The notes beneath the pieces were generated by a model. That model saw nothing but the letters and a program-made list of their open reading frames with translations. It made no database searches and was not told the DNA's origin. The position numbers were made by a program, and so were the translations under genes. 38,215 bases of DNA from Actinomycetes bacterium (GTDB lineage Bacteria > Actinomycetota > Acidimicrobiia > Acidimicrobiales > Microtrichaceae): NCBI GenBank assembly GCA_023389745.1, contig JAEWED010000178.1, positions 1 to 38,215 of the forward strand, read 5' to 3'. Shown here piece by piece: positions 9,332-17,340 of the stretch. Each line of letters begins with the position of its first letter. The stretch's first letter is position 1.

Positions 9332-9586
9332 ATGCAGACGTCGTCGTCACGGTGGTCCTGGAAGTCCGAGCGGTCGATCCTCAGCATCGGCAGCCGCAAC
9401 TCGATCCTGTCGATCGGTTCGGTCGGCAGCGTGCTGTCGATCGGTTCCATCGGTTCGTTCGCCTCGATCGGGTCGATCGGCTCCGCTGCCAGCGCCTGGT
9501 CGATCATGTCCGCCGCCTCGTTCCGCTCGATCATGTCGGCGGGCGCCAAGCGAGCGATCATGGCCGCGGCATCTCGCCGGGCCTGA
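9332..9586 (+). CDS. Small serine-triplet (S-x-x) repeat protein of unknown function
   Basis: 84 residues from ATG 9332. Every third residue from Ser6 to Ser69 is serine, 22 in a row without exception; the two residues between are mostly Ile/Val/Phe/Ala then Gly/Leu/Ala/Met, as in SILSIGS and SIGSIGS. Alanine takes over the third position at 72, 75 and 78. The tail is basic (AKRAIMAAASRRA), as is the head (WKSERS). There is no signal peptide. A strict three-residue period suits a three-fold extended helix or a triangular beta-solenoid more than an alpha helix. Similar short repeat proteins occur, from memory, in other actinobacteria, without known function. The gene diverges from the ABC/two-component operon across a shared palindrome. 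The antisense strand is also open, but lacks start signals. Confidence 0.7.
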   Translation: MQTSSSRWSWKSERSILSIGSRNSILSIGSVGSVLSIGSIGSFASIGSIGSAASAWSIMSAASFRSIMSAGAKRAIMAAASRRA

Positions 9587-9651
9587 CTGGTTTCGTCGCA
9601 ACTCGGTTTCGGGACACACCCAACGGGTACCCGGGTCGCCCGCACCGGCCG

Positions 9652-9672
9652 CGGTGCCGGCCGGCGGCACCG
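9652..9672. terminator. GC-rich hairpin between convergent genes
   Basis: CGGTGCCG (9652-9659) and CGGCACCG (9665-9672) are perfect 8-bp arms around GCCGG. It lies between the ends of the serine-triplet gene and the DHFR-like gene. No T-tract follows, as usual in high-GC actinobacteria. Confidence 0.5.
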
Positions 9673-9681
9673 GCGAATCCG

Positions 9682-10284
9682 TCAGGCGTCTGCCAGCGGC
9701 GGATGCTCCAGGAGCCGGGGCCGGTACTCCACCATCTGCGTCCCGCCGTCGAAGGTGGCGCTGTCGGTCATCTCGAGTGCCATGTCCGGGTAGCCGTCGT
9801 AGATGCGCTCCGCCCCCGTAGCGCCGGTGATCACCGGGAACATCACGACCCGGAAGCGGTCGACGACCCCGGCGCGCAGCAGCGACCGTGACAGGGCCAG
9901 GCTGCCGAGCGTGCTGAGCACACCCGACCGCTCCTCCTTCAGCCGGCGCACCGCGTCGGCGGCGGCGTCGCGCACCAGCTCGGTGTTGGCCCAGTCGAGG
10001 GGCTCCTGGAGCGAGGACGAGAACACCACCTTCGACGCGTTCGTCAGCACGTCGAAGGAGCCCTCCTCATCCGCAGTGAACTCCTCGGTGCCTTCGGGCA
10101 CCTCGCCGGCGGCGAAGCCGGACATCATCCGGTAGGTGTTCGCTCCCATCAGGTAGGTCGCCTCGGGCTGGTCACCCAGCCAGGCGAGGTAGTCGGGACC
10201 TTCCAGGCCCCAGTAGCCGGGCCAACCCTCGGCGGATGCGTAGCCGTCGAGGGAGGTGATGAAGTCGACGAGCAGTTCTGCCAT
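9682..10284 (-). CDS. Dihydrofolate reductase/RibD C-terminal-like reductase
   Basis: 200 residues. The start ELLVDFITSLDGYASAEGWPG, the middle TYLMGANTYRMMSGFA, KVVFSSSLQEPLDW and GVLSTLGSLALSRSLL (a nucleotide-binding glycine loop), and VDRFRVVMFPVITGAG-like VVMFPVITGATGAERIY, are the conserved blocks of the RibD C-terminal family of NADPH-dependent reductases related to DHFR. Actinobacteria carry many such paralogues; most lack a known substrate. ATG 10284 has AAGGA about 8 bases upstream. It lies 115 bases downstream of the S53 peptidase gene on the same strand, probably with its own promoter in that gap. Specific function not assigned. Confidence 0.88.
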   Translation of the reverse strand: MAELLVDFITSLDGYASAEGWPGYWGLEGPDYLAWLGDQPEATYLMGANTYRMMSGFAAGEVPEGTEEFTADEEGSFDVLTNASKVVFSSSLQEPLDWANTELVRDAAADAVRRLKEERSGVLSTLGSLALSRSLLRAGVVDRFRVVMFPVITGATGAERIYDGYPDMALEMTDSATFDGGTQMVEYRPRLLEHPPLADA

Positions 10285-10399
10285 GGCGGTGTCCTTGATG
10301 TCCGTGTGGAGGGCGTCGGTGTCCAGTACCGCGTGCAGTACCCGGCACCCGGTTCGCTCACCCCGCCATCGCGGCGCTCATCCAGGCAATAGGCAGCGG

Positions 10400-12679
10400 T
10401 CAGCCGACGAACGCCAGGCTGCGTGGCGCCTGGGCGGCCGGCGCTGCCGCTGGGGTGACCTCGACGCTCGTGCCGGCGACCGCGGTGCGGCCCAGGTTGG
10501 TGACGACGGCGACCCTGGCGGCCTGTGCGCCGGCGGCGGCTGCGGTCGTGGTGATCGATGGTGTCGTCGTCACATGGTCGGTCACGCCGTCACCGGTGAG
10601 GTCCCACTCGTACGTGACGACCTGCCCAGCCGGCACGGTCACCTCCGCGGTGAATCGCGCCGTGAAGCTCCCGTCGGTCGATCCGACGCCGGTGAGCTGC
10701 ACCGTCGGAGGTGCCAGCACCTGCGACATGCGCTGTGCCAGCGGCGAACCCCAACCGCTCGCCAGGTCGTAGCCCGGCGTCGCGTCGCAGCAATTGGTCG
10801 CGATCGTGTCGTTGTTGCCGGCGGTGATGTCCAGGATCGCCGCAGCGCCGGAACCACCCGAGCGGCCGAGCTCGTACAGCAGCGGGTTGAGGAACCCGAG
10901 CCGGTGCTGGCCGGTCGCCCGTGCCTCCTGGCCGAGCAGCAGCACCATCGCACCGAACAGCGGCGTGGCGGCGCTTGTGCCACCGATGACCGACCAGGAG
11001 CCCTGGAAGATCGGGTAGCCGGGGTACGGGTCGGCGAACAGGCTCACGTCGGGCACCGTGCGCATCGAGCCGGGACCCACCGACTCGGCCTGGTACCAGG
11101 GACGTTCGATCATCGTGCTCGTGCCACCCGTACCGCCCATGCCGGTCGGGAGTCCGAAGAACGTGTTGTCGTTCCAGACGCCGGAATCCCGGATCGAGTT
11201 GTCGTCGTTCAGCGCCAGGTTGGTGCCGCCCACCGCGGTCACCCACTGGGAGCTCGCCGGGTACTGCACCGCGAGTGCCTCGAGCTCGGGTGTCGCGACC
11301 TTGAACTGGGCGAAGCAGCCGCTCGCACCGCTGTCGCCGGTCGAGTTCACGTAGGTGATGCCGGCGGCCGCGGCGGTCGCCAGGATCTGCTCCATGATCG
11401 ACACCGCCGCGCTGCGGCCGTGCCAGTTCAGCGGCGAGATCTCGCACGCCCCGAAGCTCGCCGAGATCACGTCGGGTGCCTCGCCGCCGGTCCGGCTGGC
11501 GTCGAGCGGCGAGGCGAACATCCGCACCAGGCCGGGGATGATGTCGTCGACTTCGTCGTTGATCGTCGTGTCGGCGATGAACACGTCGAAGCGATCGACG
11601 TACGGGGCCGCGAAGCTCATGACGCTCAGGTCGAGGATCGTCTCGGTCGGCTCACCCGTCGGGTTGTCACCCACGATGTGGTCGGTCACGGGGGTCGCGT
11701 CGTCGAGCCCGAAGCACGACCGGTACGTCGACAGCCACGTCGGGTCGTAGAGGCCGTCGTCGATGATCGCGACGCGCATGCCCTGGCCCTGCAGGCCGCG
11801 GGCGTGCAGCTGGTCGAGCTGGTACGCGGTGTTCAGCTGGTTCGGCATCAGTCCGGCGGGGCCGCTCAGACCCGAGATGGTCACGCCCATGGCGCCGGCG
11901 CAGCCCTGCGCGGTACCGGTGCGGCCGGGGGAGCCTTCGCCCGGGGTCGGCGACGGGCCGGCGATCGGCTCGACGGCGTCGTCCGAGGACGGCACGCCGG
12001 TGTAGGGGAACACCAGGCCGTCGACCCGGTCGACGTGACCGACGAGCGCGGCGGGCAACGTCGGCTGAGCAGCGGGGTACACGAACTCGACGCCGTTGGC
12101 CGCGGTGTAGAACGACGGCGCCGGGTACTCGAACGAGGTCCAACCGCCGGTCGAGAACACCGAGGCGGCCTCGGCGTCGGTCATGAACACCATCGCGTAG
12201 GTGCCGGTCGGGTCGAGCTCCACCTCGATGCCCAGTCCCGTGAAGTAGCCCGTCACCGCGTCGATCGTCGCGGTGCTCGCGCCGAATCGGTCGGCCAACT
12301 CGGCGACGCTCATCCGCTCGCCGTAGGTGGGAGAGCCCGGATCGCTCACCGACCGGGCGTATGCCTCGAGCCCGGCGACGTCGCCGGTCAGGCCGAGGGT
12401 GAACACCAGGTCGCCGACGGGGGTGCTCGGAGCGAACGTGCCGATCAACTCCAGGTCGGTGGTGTCGAGGTCACCCCAGTCGACCGGCGCCGCGGTCTGC
12501 GCACCGGCGGGCGAGGCGCTGACCTGGACGACGACTGCGGCGATGAGCGCGAACGCCGTGAGCAGCGTGGCGAACGTGCCGCGGCGGCGGGTCGTCAGGG
12601 GCGTGGGGGATCCCGGCACGAGGGCTCCGATCAGGTGGTGGGCGGCGACATACCGCACGAGGTCGTCTCCGGTGTCCAT
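10400..12679 (-). CDS. Secreted S53-family (sedolisin/kumamolisin) serine-carboxyl peptidase
   Basis: About 759 residues from ATG 12679; a GTG at 12619 with GGAG 5 bases upstream is an equally good start and would give a tighter signal peptide (TTRRRG then FATLLTAFALIAAVVVQV, cleavage near ASPAGAQ). Order of domains: pro-kumamolisin activation domain (LGLTGDVAGLEAYARSVSDP, then SPTYGERMSVAELADRFG), then the catalytic domain from about residue 265. The Ser-Glu-Asp triad is visible: Glu346 and Asp350 in TETILDL, Ser569 in GGTSAATP, and oxyanion Asp449 in STGDSGAS. A Ca2+-site-like stretch (ITAGNN, then YDLASGWGSP) precedes a C-terminal PKD-like domain (VTYEWDLTGDGVTDH). Such enzymes digest proteins outside the cell, usually at acid pH. 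Divergent from the secreted lipase. Confidence 0.93.
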   Translation of the reverse strand: MDTGDDLVRYVAAHHLIGALVPGSPTPLTTRRRGTFATLLTAFALIAAVVVQVSASPAGAQTAAPVDWGDLDTTDLELIGTFAPSTPVGDLVFTLGLTGDVAGLEAYARSVSDPGSPTYGERMSVAELADRFGASTATIDAVTGYFTGLGIEVELDPTGTYAMVFMTDAEAASVFSTGGWTSFEYPAPSFYTAANGVEFVYPAAQPTLPAALVGHVDRVDGLVFPYTGVPSSDDAVEPIAGPSPTPGEGSPGRTGTAQGCAGAMGVTISGLSGPAGLMPNQLNTAYQLDQLHARGLQGQGMRVAIIDDGLYDPTWLSTYRSCFGLDDATPVTDHIVGDNPTGEPTETILDLSVMSFAAPYVDRFDVFIADTTINDEVDDIIPGLVRMFASPLDASRTGGEAPDVISASFGACEISPLNWHGRSAAVSIMEQILATAAAAGITYVNSTGDSGASGCFAQFKVATPELEALAVQYPASSQWVTAVGGTNLALNDDNSIRDSGVWNDNTFFGLPTGMGGTGGTSTMIERPWYQAESVGPGSMRTVPDVSLFADPYPGYPIFQGSWSVIGGTSAATPLFGAMVLLLGQEARATGQHRLGFLNPLLYELGRSGGSGAAAILDITAGNNDTIATNCCDATPGYDLASGWGSPLAQRMSQVLAPPTVQLTGVGSTDGSFTARFTAEVTVPAGQVVTYEWDLTGDGVTDHVTTTPSITTTAAAAGAQAARVAVVTNLGRTAVAGTSVEVTPAAAPAAQAPRSLAFVG

Positions 12680-12703
12680 CGGTCGGTTCCCGTCCCCGCT
12701 GAG

Positions 12704-12729
12704 CACTCCGACGAAAAACCTTCGGAGTG
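12704..12729. promoter_or_regulatory. Inverted repeat upstream of the S53 peptidase gene
   Basis: CACTCCGA (12704-12711) and TCGGAGTG (12722-12729) are perfect 8-bp arms around a 10-base A-rich spacer. It begins 24 bases before ATG 12679. It may be an operator or a leader hairpin of the peptidase mRNA. Confidence 0.45.
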
Positions 12730-12792
12730 GATCTCCCGGCCGGTCGGGACACGTGCCCCATGCACTCGGGACGCCTCGACATCGACCCTTCC

Positions 12793-12806
12793 AATGACCG
12801 TTCATT
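12793..12806. promoter_or_regulatory. TetR-like palindrome upstream of the lipase gene
   Basis: AATGACCGTTCATT has AATGA/TCATT arms around CCGT. It ends 14 bases before the lipase ATG, just upstream of the Shine-Dalgarno, and resembles small TetR-family operators. No matching regulator gene is adjacent. Confidence 0.35.
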
Positions 12807-12820
12807 AGAGGAGGCTCTCC

Positions 12821-15800
12821 ATGCCCACGTCCCGACGAGGTGCTCCCCGGCCGGACCCGCGGGTCCGGCGACACCGCCACCGACTGCTCGCCGTCCCGGT
12901 GCTCGCGATCAGCGTGCTCGCCGCGCTGTTCGTACCGGCCGTCACCGCCGGAGCGGTCGACGACTCACCGGTGCGGGACCTACCCGAGGCGGCGACCGAC
13001 GCTGTCGAAGAGCCCTGGCAGTTCCGAGTGCTCGGAACCCTCCCGCGTGAAGGTTCCGACTCCGCAGGGCTCCGCGCCACCCCCCATGCGATCAACGCGT
13101 CGAACGTCACGGTCGGGGACGGCACCGTCGGCCGCTCCGGCGTGTACCGCGCAGCGGTCGGTGACGAGTCAGGGCCGCTCCGGGTGCTGCTCGACGGCGT
13201 CAACGCCAAGGCCACCGGGCTCAACGACAGCGGTGAGGTCGTCGCCGACGTGCAGGTGGTCGGCGCCACGTTCCGCGGAGTGCTCATCCGCGAGGGGCTC
13301 CCGATCAGCGTCTCCGGCATCGATGGCGGAGCCGTGTCGCTGACGGACATCAACGAGAGCTCCGTCATCGTCGGGGCGACCTTCGACGCAGCGGTGCCGC
13401 ACACGTACCTCCGTCCTGCGATCTGGCGCGATGCCGAGCATCCGGAGCTGTTGCCGATGCAGCAGAACTGGGGACAGGGCTGGGCATCTGCGGTCAACGA
13501 GACGGGAACGATCGTCGGAACGGCGATCAACTCGAGCAACCGGTACGCCGCGCTGATGTGGGTCGACGGCCAGATGCGATCGATCCCGGGCATGGAGCAG
13601 GCGGAGGACGTGAACGACTCGAACACGGTCGTCGGAACGTCATCGATCCAGCGGTTCGGGGTGTGGGAGACGATCCCGGTGATCTCACGTGACGGCGGTA
13701 CCGCGACGCGGTTGCCGGTCACGGACCGCTTCCCCAACGGATACGCCCACGCGATCAACGAGCGAGGCGACATCGTCGGCAGCTTGTACGACGTCAGGAG
13801 CTCGTCAGGCTCGTCCGTCGGGGTGGTGTGGCCCGCCGAGGGCGGTGTCGAGATCATCCAGGACCACACCGACGGGCGAGTCGTCGCGGACGCCCGCGAC
13901 ATCAACGATCGAGGATGGATCGCTGCGACCTCGAGCACCGGCGCCGGCTCCGACGTCGAGGTGACGCTCGTGCGCATGGCGCCGCCCGCAGCACGTCTGG
14001 TGAGCGCCGAGCTGCAGCGCCCCGACCAGCCGAGCGCGGAGTGGCGCCTTGCGCCCCCGACCGGCGTGCACGAGGGTACCCCGGCGCGCTTCGTCGCCGA
14101 GGTCGACAACCCGAGCGACGACCCGCACGTCGTCACCGTCGAGATCGTCGACCGTGACTCGGGCGAGCGTGTCCAGGACCTCGCGGCCAACGAGTCGATC
14201 CCCTCGGGGGGCTCGGCGCGGGTCGAGCTCGGCTGGGACACCGACGGTCTGGCGTGGGACGACGCCGGTCGACCGAACGCTCCGCGTCGTTACGACCTGG
14301 TGGTCTCCGCCGACGGCGACGAGGTGGACCGACAGCCCTTCGACATCGTCGTGCTGCCCCGGCCGATGGTCCTGGTGCACGGCTTCAACGCGGACGCGAC
14401 CACCTGGGAGCGCTATCCCGGCATCGTCCGGACCCATCACCCGCTGTGGCAGACCTTCGCGGTCGGTGACGGCCAGGCACCGGGCCGCATGAACACGGGC
14501 TCGTTGACCAACCCCACGGCGATGCCGAACACGATCTTCGAGAACGCCGAGATCCTCTCGGGCTACATCGACGCCGTGCGCGACCGCACCGACGCCGCGC
14601 ACGTCGACATCGTCGCCCACTCCATGGGCGGACTGATCTCACGGCAGTACGTGCAGTCGTTCATGCCGAACCCGGTCGAGGGTGATCCGGTGGTCGACCA
14701 CCTGGTCATGCTCGGCACGCCGAACCACGGCTCGCCGTGTGCGTCGATCCTGCCCCTCGCCGGCATGTACGAACTGCGGCCAGAGGCCGCTGAGCGCATG
14801 AACCGGTCGGTGACGAACCGCCGCGGCGTCGACATGTCGGTGCTCGCCGGTGTGCCCGTGCCGTTCACGTGCCAGGAGCCGTCCCAGGGTGACGGCGTGG
14901 TGTCGATCGCGAGTGCGACCACCGGGTGGGAGGACACGCAGGTCAGCACGAACATCCACACCGAGCTGACCGGCCACCTGGACTTCGGGATGTTCGTGCT
15001 CCCGCGGCTCGTTCCCGGAACGGCAGGCGCGAACGCCGCCGATCCGGCCTCGGCCGATGGCGGACTTCCCGCCGCCGCGCTCGCCGCTGACGCCGAGGAC
15101 GGACTGCCACAGCTGGCCACCACCCAGGTCGTGCGCATCGGCGGTCGCTCGGAGCTCGCCGTCCCGATCCCGTCGGGCGACGCGACACGCATCGGCGTGG
15201 CGATCGCCGGCGGTCCCGAGGTGTACCTCGACCTGCGCAACCCGAATGGCAGCGGTGAGGGGGTGCCCGACGAGCAGATGGTGAACCCCATCCGGTCGAT
15301 CACCAGCCGTGACGACGAGTTCGTGCCCGGCACCTGGAGCGCCCACCTGTGGAACGACTCGACCGAGGCGACCGACGTGACGGTCAGCATCTGGGTCGAG
15401 GGCAGCTCGACCGTGCTCGACGGCACTGCGACCCAACGCTCTGACGGCTCGCTCGATCTGGGCGCCACCTTCGACGACGCCGACGGGCCGATCGACACCG
15501 CGACGGTGACCGCGACGCTGCTCGGCACCGACGGCTCACGCCGCGAGGTCGCGCTGCAGGCCGACGACTCGGGCGTGCACCGTGCGCGCAGCGCGGAGGT
15601 GCCCGAAGGTGCCTACGTCGTCCAGTTCACCGCGAGCGCGGCGGCCGACACCGACGCTGCAGTGGAGCGCACCGTGCTCACCTCGGTCGTCGTCGGTGGC
15701 GAGCCCGAGCCCGAGCCCGAGCCGGAGCCGGAGCCCGACGTGACCGCGCCGCAGGTCATGATCGACGTGCCCGACGCGCCGGGGTCCGGCTGGTTCGACG

Positions 15801-16549
15801 AGCCCGTCACGGTGCGCATCGACGCCGTCGACCTCGGCGAGCCCGCCAGCGGCGTCGCTCGCATCGAGTGGCAGACCGCTGGTGCCACCAACGGGTCCGG
15901 CAGCGCCGGTGCCGACGGCACGCAGGTCACCGTCGATGCCGACGGCACGACCACGCTGACGGCGACCGCCGTCGACCACGCCGGCAACCGCTCCGAGCCG
16001 AGCTCGGTCGAGGTGCGCCTCGACCGCGGCCGTCCCACGGCCACGATCGCGGCGCCGACGCAGGGAGCCAGGGTGGCGCGCAACGGGAGACTGGTCGCCT
16101 CGTACGGCTGTGGTGACAGCGCCTCGGGTGTCGCCTCGTGCAGCGCCACGGTGGGCACGACGTCGGTGGTGGACGGCGCGGCGCTGCCGACGGGAACGGT
16201 CGGCTCCCATCAGCTGACGGTGACCGCGGTCGACCGCGCCGGCAACACGGCCACGTCGACGGTCAGCTACACCGTCACCGCATCGACCACCGTGACGGAG
16301 CTCTTCGACCGGCTCACCGCGGAGGTGCGCGCCGCCAAGCTCGGCTGGCTTCGTGAGCCACCGCTGCTCGCCGCGATCTCCGCAGCCCGCAACACCCACG
16401 CTGCGCCCTGGACGCCCCTGAGCTGCCTGAGCCTCGGGGTGTTCAGCCTGCTCGTCGAGATCAACGCGGCGTTCGGGTGGATGTCCGCGACGCACGCCAC
16501 GACCGTGCGCGGCACCGTCACCGAGCTCCGGACGATGCTGCGCTGCTGA
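12821..16549 (+). CDS. Large secreted multidomain lipase/esterase with HAF-type repeats
   Basis: 1242 residues; ATG 12821 has AGGAGG 6 bases upstream. An Arg/His-rich N-terminus and LLAVPVLAISVLAALFVPAV form a signal peptide cleaved near Ala45. Residues 65-385 hold repeats of the HAF type (GLNDSGEVVA, DINESSVIVG, AVNETGTIVG, AINERGDIVG, DINDRGWIAA), likely a beta-propeller. The alpha/beta-hydrolase core follows: oxyanion VLVHGFNADATTW (517-529), nucleophile Ser601 in AHSMGG, LGTPNHGSPC (631-640), probable acid Asp691 in GDGVVS and probable base His713 or His719. Then come beta-rich domains, a six-unit Glu-Pro linker (961-972), Ig-like domains ending VDRAGNTATSTVSYTV, and a C-terminal helical FIMAH-like segment (about 1157-1242). 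The substrate is unknown: an extracellular lipid, ester or polyester. A strong terminator follows. Confidence 0.9.
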   Translation: MPTSRRGAPRPDPRVRRHRHRLLAVPVLAISVLAALFVPAVTAGAVDDSPVRDLPEAATDAVEEPWQFRVLGTLPREGSDSAGLRATPHAINASNVTVGDGTVGRSGVYRAAVGDESGPLRVLLDGVNAKATGLNDSGEVVADVQVVGATFRGVLIREGLPISVSGIDGGAVSLTDINESSVIVGATFDAAVPHTYLRPAIWRDAEHPELLPMQQNWGQGWASAVNETGTIVGTAINSSNRYAALMWVDGQMRSIPGMEQAEDVNDSNTVVGTSSIQRFGVWETIPVISRDGGTATRLPVTDRFPNGYAHAINERGDIVGSLYDVRSSSGSSVGVVWPAEGGVEIIQDHTDGRVVADARDINDRGWIAATSSTGAGSDVEVTLVRMAPPAARLVSAELQRPDQPSAEWRLAPPTGVHEGTPARFVAEVDNPSDDPHVVTVEIVDRDSGERVQDLAANESIPSGGSARVELGWDTDGLAWDDAGRPNAPRRYDLVVSADGDEVDRQPFDIVVLPRPMVLVHGFNADATTWERYPGIVRTHHPLWQTFAVGDGQAPGRMNTGSLTNPTAMPNTIFENAEILSGYIDAVRDRTDAAHVDIVAHSMGGLISRQYVQSFMPNPVEGDPVVDHLVMLGTPNHGSPCASILPLAGMYELRPEAAERMNRSVTNRRGVDMSVLAGVPVPFTCQEPSQGDGVVSIASATTGWEDTQVSTNIHTELTGHLDFGMFVLPRLVPGTAGANAADPASADGGLPAAALAADAEDGLPQLATTQVVRIGGRSELAVPIPSGDATRIGVAIAGGPEVYLDLRNPNGSGEGVPDEQMVNPIRSITSRDDEFVPGTWSAHLWNDSTEATDVTVSIWVEGSSTVLDGTATQRSDGSLDLGATFDDADGPIDTATVTATLLGTDGSRREVALQADDSGVHRARSAEVPEGAYVVQFTASAAADTDAAVERTVLTSVVVGGEPEPEPEPEPEPDVTAPQVMIDVPDAPGSGWFDEPVTVRIDAVDLGEPASGVARIEWQTAGATNGSGSAGADGTQVTVDADGTTTLTATAVDHAGNRSEPSSVEVRLDRGRPTATIAAPTQGARVARNGRLVASYGCGDSASGVASCSATVGTTSVVDGAALPTGTVGSHQLTVTAVDRAGNTATSTVSYTVTASTTVTELFDRLTAEVRAAKLGWLREPPLLAAISAARNTHAAPWTPLSCLSLGVFSLLVEINAAFGWMSATHATTVRGTVTELRTMLRC
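15701..15736 (+). repeat. Six GAGCCC/GAGCCG hexamers coding an (EP)6 linker
   Basis: Six in-frame hexamers encode Glu-Pro dipeptides that join the lipase region to the Ig-like domains. It is a low-complexity linker likely to vary in copy number. Confidence 0.9.
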
Positions 16550-16585
16550 GCTCACGGTCGACGGAGCGTCGAACCGAAGCAGTGT

Positions 16586-16617
16586 GCGGGCCCGCCCTTC
16601 GCCCGGGGCGGGCCCGC
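16586..16617. terminator. Strong bidirectional hairpin terminator
   Basis: GCGGGCCCGCCC (16586-16597) and GGGCGGGCCCGC (16606-16617) form a perfect 12-bp stem with loop TTCGCCCG. It lies between the convergent lipase and response regulator genes. There is no T-tract. Confidence 0.8.
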
Positions 16618-16647
16618 TCGCGTACGGGACGCCGCGCAGAGCCCCGC

Positions 16648-17340
16648 TCAGCTCCAGGTGATGTCGCGGGTGTCGCCGGGCCGCACGATGCCGAGCTCGT
16701 ACGCGAGGATCACCGCCTGCACCCGGCTGCGCACGCCGAGCTTGAGCAGCAGGTTGCTGACGTGGGTCTTGACCGTCGCCTCGCTGACGATCAGGTCGTC
16801 GGCCAACTCGCGGTTCGTGCGACCGCGTGCCAGGCCGACGAGGATCTCGTGCTCACGGTCGGTCAGCTCCGCGCTGCCGTCGGGCAGCGCGGCGGGTGAC
16901 GAACGCTGCTCCAGGTCGCTCCAGCGTTCGACCAGTCGGCGCGTGACTGCGGAGTCGACCAGGGCGTCACCCGATGCGATCGTCCGGATCGCAGCGACCA
17001 GCACGTCGGGAGTCGCGTCCTTCAACAGGAAGCCGCTCGCTCCGGCCCGCAAGGCGCCGAAGACGTAGTCGTCGTCCTCGAACGTGGTCAGCACCAGCAC
17101 CGCCGGTGCAGGACCGTCGGCCGCGACGATGCGTCGTGTCGCCTCGATGCCGTCCATGTTCGGCATGCGCACGTCCATCAGCACGACGTCGGGCGCTGCA
17201 GCGGCGACGACCTGGAGCGCCTCGACCCCGTCGCCCGCCTCTCCGACGGTCGTCAGGTCGGACTCGTGGTCGATGATCATCCGGAGCCCTCCCCGGATCA
17301 CGGCCTGGTCGTCGACGACCACGACCCGCAGGGCGCTCAT
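16648..17340 (-). CDS. NarL/FixJ-family response regulator (system 2)
   Basis: 230 residues from ATG 17340. The receiver has acidic Asp10 and Asp11, phosphoacceptor Asp56 in VLMDVRMP, Thr in VLTTF and Lys in FLLKDA. The LuxR-type DNA-binding domain reads LTDREHEILVGLARGRTNRE, then SEATVKTHVSNLLLKL. The ATG overlaps the stop of its kinase gene as ATGA. It is clearly paralogous to the regulator at 5598-6248, but differs in the linker (LEQRSSPAALPDGS). Its likely target is the palindrome at 18615-18632 between the kinase and the VanY-like gene. Confidence 0.95.
   Translation of the reverse strand: MSALRVVVVDDQAVIRGGLRMIIDHESDLTTVGEAGDGVEALQVVAAAAPDVVLMDVRMPNMDGIEATRRIVAADGPAPAVLVLTTFEDDDYVFGALRAGASGFLLKDATPDVLVAAIRTIASGDALVDSAVTRRLVERWSDLEQRSSPAALPDGSAELTDREHEILVGLARGRTNRELADDLIVSEATVKTHVSNLLLKLGVRSRVQAVILAYELGIVRPGDTRDITWS

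Noticed and set aside
9268..9645. Antisense reading frame of the serine-triplet gene, giving a Glu/Asp-Pro-Ile triplet protein
   Set aside because: Its repeats are the mirror of the plus-strand repeats. No Shine-Dalgarno or TANNNT box precedes its start, while the plus strand has a well-placed one.
10256..12808. 850-codon open frame opposite the S53 peptidase
   Set aside because: The minus strand has complete family motifs and catalytic residues; this frame is Arg/Gly/His-rich with no recognisable domain, as expected from high-GC antisense.
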